This document shows positions 1-6,318 of a DNA stretch of 14,307 nt, one piece after another (the first letter of the stretch is position 1; every line of letters begins with the position of its first letter). The notes below the pieces were generated by a model. It did not search any database. It saw nothing but the letters and a program-made list of their open reading frames with translations, and was not told where the DNA came from. Origin of the DNA: Prosthecobacter sp. (GTDB lineage: Bacteria > Verrucomicrobiota > Verrucomicrobiia > Verrucomicrobiales > Verrucomicrobiaceae). The stretch is from NCBI GenBank assembly GCA_025869455.1, contig JAOZVT010000291.1, positions 1-14,307 of the forward strand, in the 5' to 3' direction. Both the position numbers and the translations under genes were made by a program.

Positions 1-2
1 TG

Positions 3-53
3 GCTGAGGGTATTTCCTTTGAGGATCTAACTATGTATAACCTTTGGGAGTGA
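3..53 (+). CDS. Possible 3' tail of an upstream gene (partial)
   Basis: One plus-strand frame is open from the window edge to a TGA at 51-53 and would encode the last 16 residues of a protein (ending MYNLWE). It would converge on gcvH. Sixteen open codons are far too few to prove coding, and no family can be named. It is listed only because the next gene begins on the other strand and nothing else explains these bases. Confidence 0.2.
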   Translation, partial: AEGISFEDLTMYNLWE

Positions 54-71
54 GATCGCCTTGACCTCACT
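49..71. terminator. Weak hairpin between convergent ends
   Basis: AGTGAG (49-54) pairs with CTCACT (66-71); two more pairs form inside after one mismatch, leaving a 5-base loop. It lies 27 bases beyond the gcvH stop and across the stop of the possible plus-strand tail, where a shared terminator would be expected. Neither strand has a T-run after it, so intrinsic termination would be inefficient. It may instead be chance. Confidence 0.25.
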
Positions 72-97
72 GTGTTGAAATCCTAACCCACCTTCAA

Positions 98-475
98 TTA
101 ACCCAGGTGTGCCTTGTAGGTCGCTGCATCCATGAGGGCCGAAGTTTCATTGGCACTGTCCATCTTGATCTTAAAGATCCAGCCAGCACCGTAGGGGTCG
201 GTATTGATCAGGCCAGGTTCGCTAGTGAGGGTTTCGTTGACCTCCACAATCTCTCCACTGACGGGGGAGTAGATATCACTCGCGGCTTTGACGGACTCGA
301 TGACACAAACTTGCTGGCCTGCTGAGACAGGGCCGAGCTTGGGCAGATCCACAAAGACCACGTCAGTCAGCTCTGCCTGGGCGTGATCGGTAATACCGAC
401 GGGTGAAATCTCCTGAGTAGGGTCCACCCACTCATGGGAATCACGAAAACGAAGTTGCTCGGGAATGTTGCTCAT
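98..475 (-). CDS. gcvH: Glycine cleavage system H protein
   Basis: GcvH is the lipoyl-carrying shuttle of the glycine cleavage complex. Its lipoamide arm takes the aminomethyl group from P protein (glycine decarboxylase), passes it to T protein, and is reoxidised by L protein in the cytoplasm. The 125-residue length is usual for the family. The lipoyl site sits in IESVKAASDIYSPVSGE, with Lys63 as the modified residue, and the N-terminal RDSHEWV (11-17) and NTDPYGAGWI (91-100) are also family hallmarks. The ATG at 475 is chosen because the family begins just before the conserved region; the reading frame is open to 580, but that stretch overlaps leuD. It lies 29 bases after leuD on the same strand. 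No gcvT or gcvP is nearby, so here it is an orphan; it could also act as lipoyl donor in lipoate relay. Confidence 0.95.
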   Translation of the reverse strand: MSNIPEQLRFRDSHEWVDPTQEISPVGITDHAQAELTDVVFVDLPKLGPVSAGQQVCVIESVKAASDIYSPVSGEIVEVNETLTSEPGLINTDPYGAGWIFKIKMDSANETSALMDAATYKAHLG

Positions 476-504
476 GGTGGGCAGTGTTGATTTTTGAGGG
501 GCTT

Positions 505-1101
505 TTAGACCCAGCCCATGGCGTTCATGCGGCCGTGGATAGCATCTTTGGCCTCTAACAGTTCGGCGATTGGGTCCCATTTGCCACTGATGAGAGCCTC
601 ATGGGCTGTGGAAGGAAGGGTCACGCTGAAGCTGTCGTCACCGTAGATGACGCGGCTGTTTTCCACATCCACCGTCACCTGGATAGCAGGGTTCACTTCC
701 ACAGCGGCAGCCACTTTAGCGATGTCTTCGGCTGAAGCGATGACGCAGGGAATGCCGAGGGTGGTGCAATTGCCGAAAAAGATTTCTGCAAAGCTCTGGG
801 CAATGACGGCACGGAATCCAAAACGATAGAGTGCCTGGGGGGCGTGTTCACGGGAACTGCCGCAGCCAAAGTTGGTGCCGGAAAGGAGGATGGAAGCTCC
901 TTTGAAGCGATCATCATTCAGCGGATGGCTTGTCTGGTTGCCGTCTTTGTCAAAACGAACGTCGTAAAAGGCAAATTCTCCGAGTCCGTCAAAAGTGACG
1001 CACTTCATGAAGCGGGCAGGGATGATGCGGTCCGTATCAATGTCAGAACCTGGGACGTGAACGGCGGTGCCGGAAACTTGGGTGATCTTTGCGAGGGCCA
1101 T
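505..1101 (-). CDS. leuD: 3-isopropylmalate dehydratase small subunit
   Basis: LeuD is the swivelling small subunit of isopropylmalate isomerase. With LeuC, which holds the 4Fe-4S cluster, it converts 2-isopropylmalate to 3-isopropylmalate in leucine synthesis. The 198-residue length matches the long bacterial form of LeuD. Visible hallmarks are PGSDIDTDRIIPARF (17-31), FAFYDVRFDKDGN (43-55) and the substrate-loop signature NFGCGSSREHAP (77-88), followed by the aconitase swivel core. The ATG at 1101 is preferred because GGAG lies 8 bases before it; the frame is open to 1149 but the extra residues are unlike the family. LeuC is absent from the neighbourhood, so the subunit genes are split. A related homoaconitase or citraconate isomerase subunit is possible but less likely. 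Confidence 0.93.
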   Translation of the reverse strand: MALAKITQVSGTAVHVPGSDIDTDRIIPARFMKCVTFDGLGEFAFYDVRFDKDGNQTSHPLNDDRFKGASILLSGTNFGCGSSREHAPQALYRFGFRAVIAQSFAEIFFGNCTTLGIPCVIASAEDIAKVAAAVEVNPAIQVTVDVENSRVIYGDDSFSVTLPSTAHEALISGKWDPIAELLEAKDAIHGRMNAMGWV

Positions 1102-1138
1102 GGTGTAAACTCCATGCATAGCAAGGAACTCGCACGGC

Positions 1139-1741
1139 TCAAGCCCCAACCCGCGCCCGGTGAAACACGCAGCCGATACCTGCCCCGAAGCCCAGTCCGT
1201 AGAACATTCCCCAGTTCAGTTTGCCCAGGAGTGCCGCCTGGGCTTTGTCAGGTTTGGCGAGTCCCTTGAGGTTTTCTTTACTCAGCCAGACATCATACAT
1301 GGCCCAGTCCCCCGCAAAATACCCGGCTGTATGGAGGATGAAAAGGGCCAGCGCCGCCAGGAGCCACCCTCGTGTATTGCCCAGGATTTTCATGCTGACA
1401 AAGGTGAAAACCAAGCATCCGGCTGCAGCGCCCACCCACTCGCCCGTGCGTCCTTTCAGCCCAAACCAAGCGATGCACCACACGATGGCATACAGAAGAA
1501 AAGCGGGGAGGAAGGCTTTATAAAACCGCCCCATGCCGTCGGCTAAGGGAGCTAGCAGGAGCCCGGATAGCCCTAGAAACACAGCCGCGATGGCCGCGTA
1601 CATGGTGGGTTCACCCCCGATGGGGCGAAAAAGCGGGGCCGCAAAGGCCCAAACCGAAAAAGCAGCGATGCTGACCATGGAAAAGCCAAGGGCCGCATGC
1701 AGGAGATCTTTCCACAAAGGGGGGGCTGATTGGGTGGACAT
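1139..1741 (-). CDS. Six-helix integral membrane protein, function unknown
   Basis: I do not recognise a named family. The 200-residue protein has about six hydrophobic segments, near residues 17-36, 47-65, 76-94, 101-118, 125-143 and 175-193. The only long polar stretch is between the fifth and sixth (about 144-174), with a charged run of Lys, Glu and Asp. There is no signal-type cleavage site and no obvious catalytic or metal motif, so it is an inner-membrane protein without assigned job. The ATG at 1741 is the first in frame and begins a polar N-terminus (MSTQSAPPLWKD) before the first helix; no clear Shine-Dalgarno is seen. It is the first gene of the group and ends 37 bases before leuD, so co-transcription is likely, but no functional link to leucine synthesis is evident. 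Confidence 0.75.
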   Translation of the reverse strand: MSTQSAPPLWKDLLHAALGFSMVSIAAFSVWAFAAPLFRPIGGEPTMYAAIAAVFLGLSGLLLAPLADGMGRFYKAFLPAFLLYAIVWCIAWFGLKGRTGEWVGAAAGCLVFTFVSMKILGNTRGWLLAALALFILHTAGYFAGDWAMYDVWLSKENLKGLAKPDKAQAALLGKLNWGMFYGLGFGAGIGCVFHRARVGA

Positions 1742-2106
1742 CGCTTACGAAACGTTTGCCGAGAGTGTTCACTTAGAGCAAAAACTGAATGGGCGAAAGT
1801 CCTTTTCGGATGGGGAAAGGAAAGCCGCAGAAGCTTAAGACGCGGATTCAAGAGTTCGCTATTCAGGAAAGATTACTCGGCTTGGCGTGACTGTGTAGAG
1901 GATGGGAAATTCCTAACAAAATTTGAAGGTCTAACAAAGTGTGACGATTGAAGAAATGATTCATGCAACGATTGGCACGAATCTGGGTGTTCCGTGAAGA
2001 GGTTGGCACGGCTGCTGGCATTCGCGGTGCTGTTAAAGACTCATGCACTGGCCGCTGCTGGCTGCATGTGAACACACCCTTATTCAAACTTAATCGAAGC
2101 ACCATT
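1742..2106. other. Divergent intergenic region, 365 bases
   Basis: This gap separates the minus-strand membrane protein/leuD/gcvH group from the plus-strand nit cluster and must hold promoters for both. Open frames here are short and lack protein-like character. The clearest signal is the octamer TTGGCACG occurring twice (1972-1979 and 2003-2010), 31 bases apart. I see no convincing -35/-10 pair and no riboswitch-like structure. Confidence 0.6.
1972..2020 (+). promoter_or_regulatory. Duplicated TTGGCACG, degenerate sigma-54-like elements
   Basis: TTGGCACG at 1972-1979 and again at 2003-2010 equals the -24 half of a sigma-54 promoter. Neither copy has a proper -12 half: the first is followed by TGGGT where TTGCW is expected. 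The second is followed by CTGGCA, which places a GC one base too far away (13 instead of 12). They may be relics, weak promoters, or a repeated protein site about three helical turns apart. The perfect copy in front of nitE makes these worth noting. Confidence 0.3.
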
Positions 2107-2589
2107 ATGCCTGAAGTAACCCACCCAGCTCACAAGGACGGAGACATCCTCGTTAACTATGAAGAAAAAGTCTTCGAAGATGTGAAGGCCAATCCTGGCG
2201 AGAAAGCTCTCGTTACCTTTCATGGCGTCGCTCATGAAGGCTCCATCGGTCTCGTCAACACATTGGTAGCCACACGCCTGCTGCGTAAAGGCTATGAAAC
2301 ATCCATCCTGCTTTATGGGCCAGGTGTCACAATGGGTTTCCAAAAAGGCTTCCCGACGCTGGGAGATGAAGCTTTTCCAGGCCATCTTTTGGTTAACAAA
2401 CGTTTGGCTCAGTTCATGGCGGAAGGGGGCAAGATTTACGCCTGCCGTTTCTCCACCCAGGCTTTGTATGGTCAGACGGAAAAGGCCTTCATCCCTGGCA
2501 TCATCCCGATCAATCCCTTGGATGTTCTGGACATCAATCTCATCCACGGCCGTGCAGGGGCTGTGATCATTCATTCCTGGAACCTCTGA
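2107..2589 (+). CDS. nitB: NitB, MSMEG_0572/Sll0783-family nitrogen starvation protein
   Basis: This 160-residue protein matches the MSMEG_0572/Sll0783 family, the first gene of Nit1C clusters. In Synechocystis, sll0783 is induced by nitrogen starvation and is needed for normal polyhydroxybutyrate accumulation; the biochemical role is unknown. The sequence reads like a DsrE-type fold: a GYETSILLYGPGV strand (62-74) and a conserved MAEGGKIYACRF segment (104-115) with a single Cys113 that could be functional. That fold call is my inference. The start at 2107 fits the family N-terminus (MPEVTHPAHKDGDI); the frame is open back to 1963 but the added 48 residues look non-coding. GAAG 8 bases upstream is a weak ribosome site. 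NitC follows after 18 bases. Confidence 0.85.
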   Translation: MPEVTHPAHKDGDILVNYEEKVFEDVKANPGEKALVTFHGVAHEGSIGLVNTLVATRLLRKGYETSILLYGPGVTMGFQKGFPTLGDEAFPGHLLVNKRLAQFMAEGGKIYACRFSTQALYGQTEKAFIPGIIPINPLDVLDINLIHGRAGAVIIHSWNL

Positions 2590-2607
2590 TCACTAGAGAG
2601 ATACATT

Positions 2608-3636
2608 ATGGCGACGATTCGAGCAGCAGCGGTGCAAATTGCACCGGACCTAACGAGTGCCGAAGGCACGGTAGATCGCATTTGCCGTGCTGTGGCCGAG
2701 GCTGCAGAGCAGGGCGTGGAGATCGCCGTGTTTCCAGAGACATTCGTGCCATATTATCCCTACTTCAGTTTCGTGGAGCCGCCAGTCAGCTCGGGCAAAG
2801 AGCACCTGCGGCTTTATGAAAATGCCGTGGAGATCCCAGGATGGGTGCCTGAAGTGCTCAGTCAGCAGGCGCTGAAACACGGCATGGTACTCGTGGTGGG
2901 AGTGAACGAGCGTGAGCACGGATCACTCTACAACACCCAGCTTATCTTTGATGCCGATGGGACTCTAGCCCTGAAGCGCCGGAAGATCACACCGACTTAT
3001 CATGAACGCATGATTTGGGGGCAGGGGGATGGTTCAGGCTTAAAGGTGGTGCAAACGGAGGTCGGGCGCGTCGGTGCCCTCGCCTGCTGGGAGCACTACA
3101 ATCCACTGGCTCGGTTCAGCCTCATGGCGCAGCATGAGCAGATCCACTGTGCCCAGTTTCCTGGTAGCATGGTAGGCCCCATCTTTCGGGATCAAATCGA
3201 GGTTACCATCAAACATCATGCCCTAGAGTCAGGTTGTTTTGTGGTTAACTCCACGGGTTGGCTGACGGATGAGCAAATTGTCTCCATCACGGGCGATCCT
3301 AAAATGCAGAAAGCTCTGCGTGGAGGCTGCTACACGACGATCATTTCGCCGGAAGGGGTGCCTCTCTGCGCGCCGATCACAGAGGGGGAGGGCATGGCCA
3401 TTGCCGACCTTGATTTTGCCCTCATCACGAAAAGGAAACGCATGATGGACAGCGTGGGGCATTACTCGCGGCCTGACATCTTCACCCTGCATCAGAACCT
3501 GGAGGCACATTCACAAGTCTCCACTCATATGGGCTCACCTCCCGCTGAGGAACCCCTCTGGCCTAACTCGAAATTAAATAATTATGATCACCTTAGAGAC
3601 CGCATTGGTCAGCCGGAAACAATGGCTGCTGTCTGA
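2608..3636 (+). CDS. nitC: NitC, Nit1C-type nitrilase
   Basis: A carbon-nitrogen hydrolase of the nitrilase branch, 342 residues, usual length for cytoplasmic nitrilases that assemble into spiral oligomers. The catalytic set is intact: Glu44 in FPETFVPYYPYF, Lys126 in KRRKITPTYHERMIWGQGDG, the supporting Glu133, and nucleophile Cys160 in GALACWEHYNP. It belongs to the Sll0784-like nitrilase subfamily by sequence character and neighbours. In Pseudomonas fluorescens, NitC is induced by cyanide and required for growth on it, but its physiological substrate in the cluster is unsettled. AGAGAG 7 bases before the ATG at 2608 serves as ribosome site. Its last 53 bases overlap the start of nitD in another frame, suggesting translational coupling. 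Confidence 0.93.
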   Translation: MATIRAAAVQIAPDLTSAEGTVDRICRAVAEAAEQGVEIAVFPETFVPYYPYFSFVEPPVSSGKEHLRLYENAVEIPGWVPEVLSQQALKHGMVLVVGVNEREHGSLYNTQLIFDADGTLALKRRKITPTYHERMIWGQGDGSGLKVVQTEVGRVGALACWEHYNPLARFSLMAQHEQIHCAQFPGSMVGPIFRDQIEVTIKHHALESGCFVVNSTGWLTDEQIVSITGDPKMQKALRGGCYTTIISPEGVPLCAPITEGEGMAIADLDFALITKRKRMMDSVGHYSRPDIFTLHQNLEAHSQVSTHMGSPPAEEPLWPNSKLNNYDHLRDRIGQPETMAAV

Positions 3637-4717
3637 GCTCCAATCTCAGGGGCTACAAATGCTGGATGAGGCAGACACTGCCTCCAGCCGCCGCGGTGGG
3701 GCGGGTCCCAGTGACCACAAGGCCGTGTCCATCATGGGAACCACCATCATGGTCCCCATTCATACGAAGGGGGCGGTTGAATCTGCCTTTATGGCCACTG
3801 TTCCGGGTAATGATGGGCGTGCCATGCTTTATCGTGATGGCGAGCTAGAAGGTCCCATCATTTTCCCCAAGCAGCCGCACTTTTATTCCATGAGTACGGC
3901 CGACGATATTCCCTATTGGAAGATTGCCCAACTGCACTCTCATAATGTGCTGGCTACAACGATCCTGCAGACCTGTGTGCGTTATGGCAATAGCAGTACC
4001 AAATGCCAGTTTTGCGCCATTGGTGAATCGCTCAAAGGGGATCGGACCATTGCCAGGAAAACCCCCGAGCAACTCGCCGAAGTCGCAGAGGCAGCGCAGC
4101 GCTTCGATGGCATTGAGCAGGTCGTATTAACTACCGGAACTCCGCCGACGGAAGACCGTGGAGCCGCGATTTTGACGGAGGTGGCGCGGGCGATTAAATT
4201 GCGCACAGGATTGGCCATTCAGGCTCAGTGTGAACCCCCTGCTGATTTTGTCTGGTTTAAGCATCTGCATGAAGCCGGGGTGGATTCTCTGGGCATGCAT
4301 CTGGAAGCCTGGGATGAAGAAGTGCGGGCACGCATCATGCCTGGGAAGGCTCAAGTGCCAGTGAGCTTTTATCTCAAAGCTTTTAAGGCCGCCGTGGCGG
4401 TCTTTGGGCGTGGCCAAGTCAGCACCTACTTGCTGGCTGGGCTTGGGGATACTCGGGAAGGATTGTTGGATGCCTGTTACCAATTGATCCAACTCGGTGT
4501 CTATCCCTTCGTGGTACCCTTTGTGCCCATTGGTGGGACTCCGCTGGAGAATCGCCCCCAGCCTTCAGCGGACTTCATGAGGTCCATTCTCCAGCCTTTG
4601 GGAGAAATGCTCACCTCAGCCGGCATGACCTCAGATACGGTGAAAGCTGGCTGCGCGAAATGTGGTGCGTGTTCATCACTTTCGTCCTTTGAAAAACAAA
4701 CTTCCTGCGCGGCCTAA
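3584..4717 (+). CDS. nitD: NitD, MSMEG_0568-family radical SAM enzyme
   Basis: A 377-residue radical SAM protein of the Nit1C-specific MSMEG_0568/Sll0785 family. Such enzymes cleave S-adenosylmethionine at a 4Fe-4S cluster to start radical chemistry; the substrate here is unknown. Family blocks are RRGGAGPSDHKAV (36-48), a cluster motif with Cys131, Cys141 and Cys144, and a TTGTPP loop (183-188) resembling the glycine-rich SAM motif. The cluster spacing is CX9CX2C, not the classic CX3CX2C. The C-terminus carries a second motif, CAKCGAC (Cys357, 360, 363), possibly an auxiliary cluster or metal site. The ATG at 3584 overlaps nitC by 53 bases; no ribosome site is seen, but the N-terminal residues preceding the conserved block fit the family. 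NitG begins 2 bases after the stop. Confidence 0.88.
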   Translation: MITLETALVSRKQWLLSELQSQGLQMLDEADTASSRRGGAGPSDHKAVSIMGTTIMVPIHTKGAVESAFMATVPGNDGRAMLYRDGELEGPIIFPKQPHFYSMSTADDIPYWKIAQLHSHNVLATTILQTCVRYGNSSTKCQFCAIGESLKGDRTIARKTPEQLAEVAEAAQRFDGIEQVVLTTGTPPTEDRGAAILTEVARAIKLRTGLAIQAQCEPPADFVWFKHLHEAGVDSLGMHLEAWDEEVRARIMPGKAQVPVSFYLKAFKAAVAVFGRGQVSTYLLAGLGDTREGLLDACYQLIQLGVYPFVVPFVPIGGTPLENRPQPSADFMRSILQPLGEMLTSAGMTSDTVKAGCAKCGACSSLSSFEKQTSCAA

Positions 4718-4719
4718 CT

Positions 4720-4995
4720 ATGCCTTCTGTTAATTACACTGTCGAGCTGCCAGATGGGAAGCAGCGCCAATGTTACTCTCCTTCCACCATCATCCATGAC
4801 TATTTTAAAAGTGGGGAGTCCATGTCGATGAACGAATTTGTCTCGCGTAGCCGCAAGGCTCTGAACGCGGCGAGTGAACGTGTTCGGGAACGCTTCGGCT
4901 TCGCCTGCTCATCGGCCATGGATCAACTTGGTGAGATCGAAAACTGGGGCAGCTCCTATCCCGCAGAAGGAACCATTCGCATCCTCAAAATTTAA
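4720..4995 (+). CDS. nitG: NitG, MSMEG_0570-family small protein
   Basis: A 91-residue soluble protein matching the MSMEG_0570 family of nitrogen-starvation proteins, found only with Nit1C genes as far as I know. It opens with a strand-like PSVNYTVELPDGKQRQCYSPST (split here: VNYTVELPDG at 4-13, RQCYSPST at 16-23) and has a helical middle rich in Arg (about 38-60). The end is a GEIENWGSSYP segment (71-81). Known roles are lacking; a small partner or scaffold of the neighbouring enzymes is only a guess. Gaps of 2 bases to nitD and 5 bases to nitH make it part of one transcript and probably coupled in translation. Confidence 0.8.
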   Translation: MPSVNYTVELPDGKQRQCYSPSTIIHDYFKSGESMSMNEFVSRSRKALNAASERVRERFGFACSSAMDQLGEIENWGSSYPAEGTIRILKI

Positions 4996-5000
4996 ACATC

Positions 5001-6281
5001 ATGGAAACTCACTACTCAGTTATCATCATCGGCGGCGGACAAGCCGGGCTCTCGATGAGTTATTGCCTCAAGGAGAAGGGGATCGATCACATCATCTTTG
5101 AAAAACATCGGCTTGCCGAAAATTGGCGCAGCAAACGCTGGGACTCTTTTTGTCTAGTCACGCCTAACTGGCAGTGCGCTTTACCGGGATTTGATTACTC
5201 GGGAGATGATCCAAAAGGGTTCATGGTGAAAGACCAGATCGTGGACTACATCGAAGCTTATGCACGGTCATTTAATCCGCCGATCAAAGAAGGGGTGTCC
5301 GTTTCGAAGATGCGCCGCAATGAAGCGGACCTTTTTGAGGTGACCACCGATATGGGAATCTTCACGGCTGATCAGGTGGTGGTCGCCACTGGCGGCTATC
5401 AAACAGCACAACTCCCGCGCATGGCGGAACGTTTTCCAGATCATATTCGGCAGATGCATTCTTCGGAATATAAGAATGCAGAGAGTTTGCCGCCTGGTGA
5501 GGTGATGGTGGTGGGCACAGGCCAGTCAGGCTGCCAAATAGCTGAAGACCTGCATTTGGCGGGCCGGCGGGTTCACCTTTGTGTGGGGGGTGCACCCCGC
5601 ACCGCACGTCGTTATCGGGGTAAAGATGTCGTCGAATGGCTGCATGACATGGGGTATTATGACATGCCCATTCATGAACATCCCAAGAAGGACATGGTGC
5701 GTGCCAAGGCCAATCACTACGTGACGGGTCGTGATGGTGGGAGAGATATTGATCTGCGCAGGTTTGCCAAGGAAGGCATGCAACTTTATGGTCGCCTCAA
5801 AGACGTCATAGGAAATACGCTCAGCTTTGCCGATGATTTGAAGCAGAATCTCGATCAGGCGGATACGGTGGCTGAGAGCATTAAAACCACGATTGATAAA
5901 TTCATCGCAGCGAACGGAATTGAAGCTCCTCTTGAGTCTCGTTACTCTCCTGTCTGGGAGCCTGGGAAATGTCCAAACTCTCTGGATTACACGCAGTCGG
6001 GTATCACCAGCATGATTTGGAGCATGGGATATGGAACCGATTACCGCTGGATAGAAATTCCTATCTTTGATGGCAAAGGTTACCCTAACCACGAGCGTGG
6101 CATCACGAGTGTGCCTGGGGTCTATTTCATCGGCTTGCCGTGGCAATACACTTGGGGCAGTGGGCGCTTTTCTGGGGTGGCGCAGGATGCGCGTTATCTC
6201 GCCAATCACATTGAGTCACAGTGCTTAGCCCCACAAGCAGCCGTCGGACATATTTTAAATATGTGGGCACTCGGCTCATGA
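5001..6281 (+). CDS. nitH: NitH, MSMEG_0569-family FAD-dependent oxidoreductase
   Basis: A 426-residue flavoprotein resembling flavin-containing monooxygenases/CzcO-type enzymes and matching the Nit1C MSMEG_0569 family. The FAD-binding Rossmann motif GGGQAG lies at 11-16 at the extreme N-terminus, an ATGG strand at 129-132, and a second GxGxxG (GTGQSG, 172-177) presumably for NAD(P)H. This two-site layout suggests an NAD(P)H-using oxygenase or oxidase; the substrate is unknown. Tyr- and Trp-rich C-terminal stretches such as LPWQYTWGSGRFSG are typical of the family. The start at 5001 is 6 bases ahead of the first beta strand and leaves no room for a signal peptide. The 3' end holds an inverted repeat (6248-6264) just upstream of the putative sigma-54 promoter of nitE. 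Confidence 0.88.
   Translation: METHYSVIIIGGGQAGLSMSYCLKEKGIDHIIFEKHRLAENWRSKRWDSFCLVTPNWQCALPGFDYSGDDPKGFMVKDQIVDYIEAYARSFNPPIKEGVSVSKMRRNEADLFEVTTDMGIFTADQVVVATGGYQTAQLPRMAERFPDHIRQMHSSEYKNAESLPPGEVMVVGTGQSGCQIAEDLHLAGRRVHLCVGGAPRTARRYRGKDVVEWLHDMGYYDMPIHEHPKKDMVRAKANHYVTGRDGGRDIDLRRFAKEGMQLYGRLKDVIGNTLSFADDLKQNLDQADTVAESIKTTIDKFIAANGIEAPLESRYSPVWEPGKCPNSLDYTQSGITSMIWSMGYGTDYRWIEIPIFDGKGYPNHERGITSVPGVYFIGLPWQYTWGSGRFSGVAQDARYLANHIESQCLAPQAAVGHILNMWALGS
6248..6264. repeat. Inverted repeat at the 3' end of nitH
   Basis: ACATATTT (6248-6255) and AAATATGT (6257-6264) are perfect reverse complements separated by one T. The element is inside the last codons of nitH and its centre is 33 bases before the -24 GG of the predicted sigma-54 promoter. 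It could be a protein-binding site acting on that promoter, or a chance AT palindrome. Confidence 0.4.
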
Positions 6282-6286
6282 CGGTG

Positions 6287-6303
6287 TTGGCACGTCTTTT
6301 GCA
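6287..6303 (+). promoter_or_regulatory. Sigma-54 (RpoN) promoter, perfect consensus, before nitE
   Basis: TTGGCACG-TCTT-TTGCA matches every position of the sigma-54 consensus YTGGCACG-N4-TTGCW, with GG at 6289-6290 and GC at 6301-6302, the required 12-base separation. It lies in the 37-base gap between nitH and nitE. Transcription would begin near 6313, only about 6 bases before the nitE ATG at 6319. Sigma-54 promoters commonly serve nitrogen-limitation genes and need an enhancer-binding activator, none of which is encoded in this window. A rough chance estimate for a full match on either strand of a window this size is about 0.002. Confidence 0.7.
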
Positions 6304-6318
6304 ATCCTAATTCGCACT

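Noticed and set aside
844..1269. Plus-strand open frame of 141 codons opposite leuD
   Set aside because: It lies antisense to clearly conserved leuD codons and its product has no protein-like features.
1963..2106. A 48-residue in-frame extension of nitB from the ATG at 1963
   Set aside because: The added residues do not resemble the NitB family N-terminus and would cover one copy of the TTGGCACG repeat; the ATG at 2107 fits the family.
2080..2574. Minus-strand open frame of 164 codons opposite nitB
   Set aside because: Shadow of the nitB reading frame; nitB has the family match.
5700..5707. TTGGCACG on the minus strand inside nitH
   Set aside because: It has no -12 element and is explained by the nitH codons.
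5526..6209. Minus-strand open frame of 227 codons opposite nitH
   Set aside because: Long, but fully antisense to the flavoprotein, with no recognisable domain.
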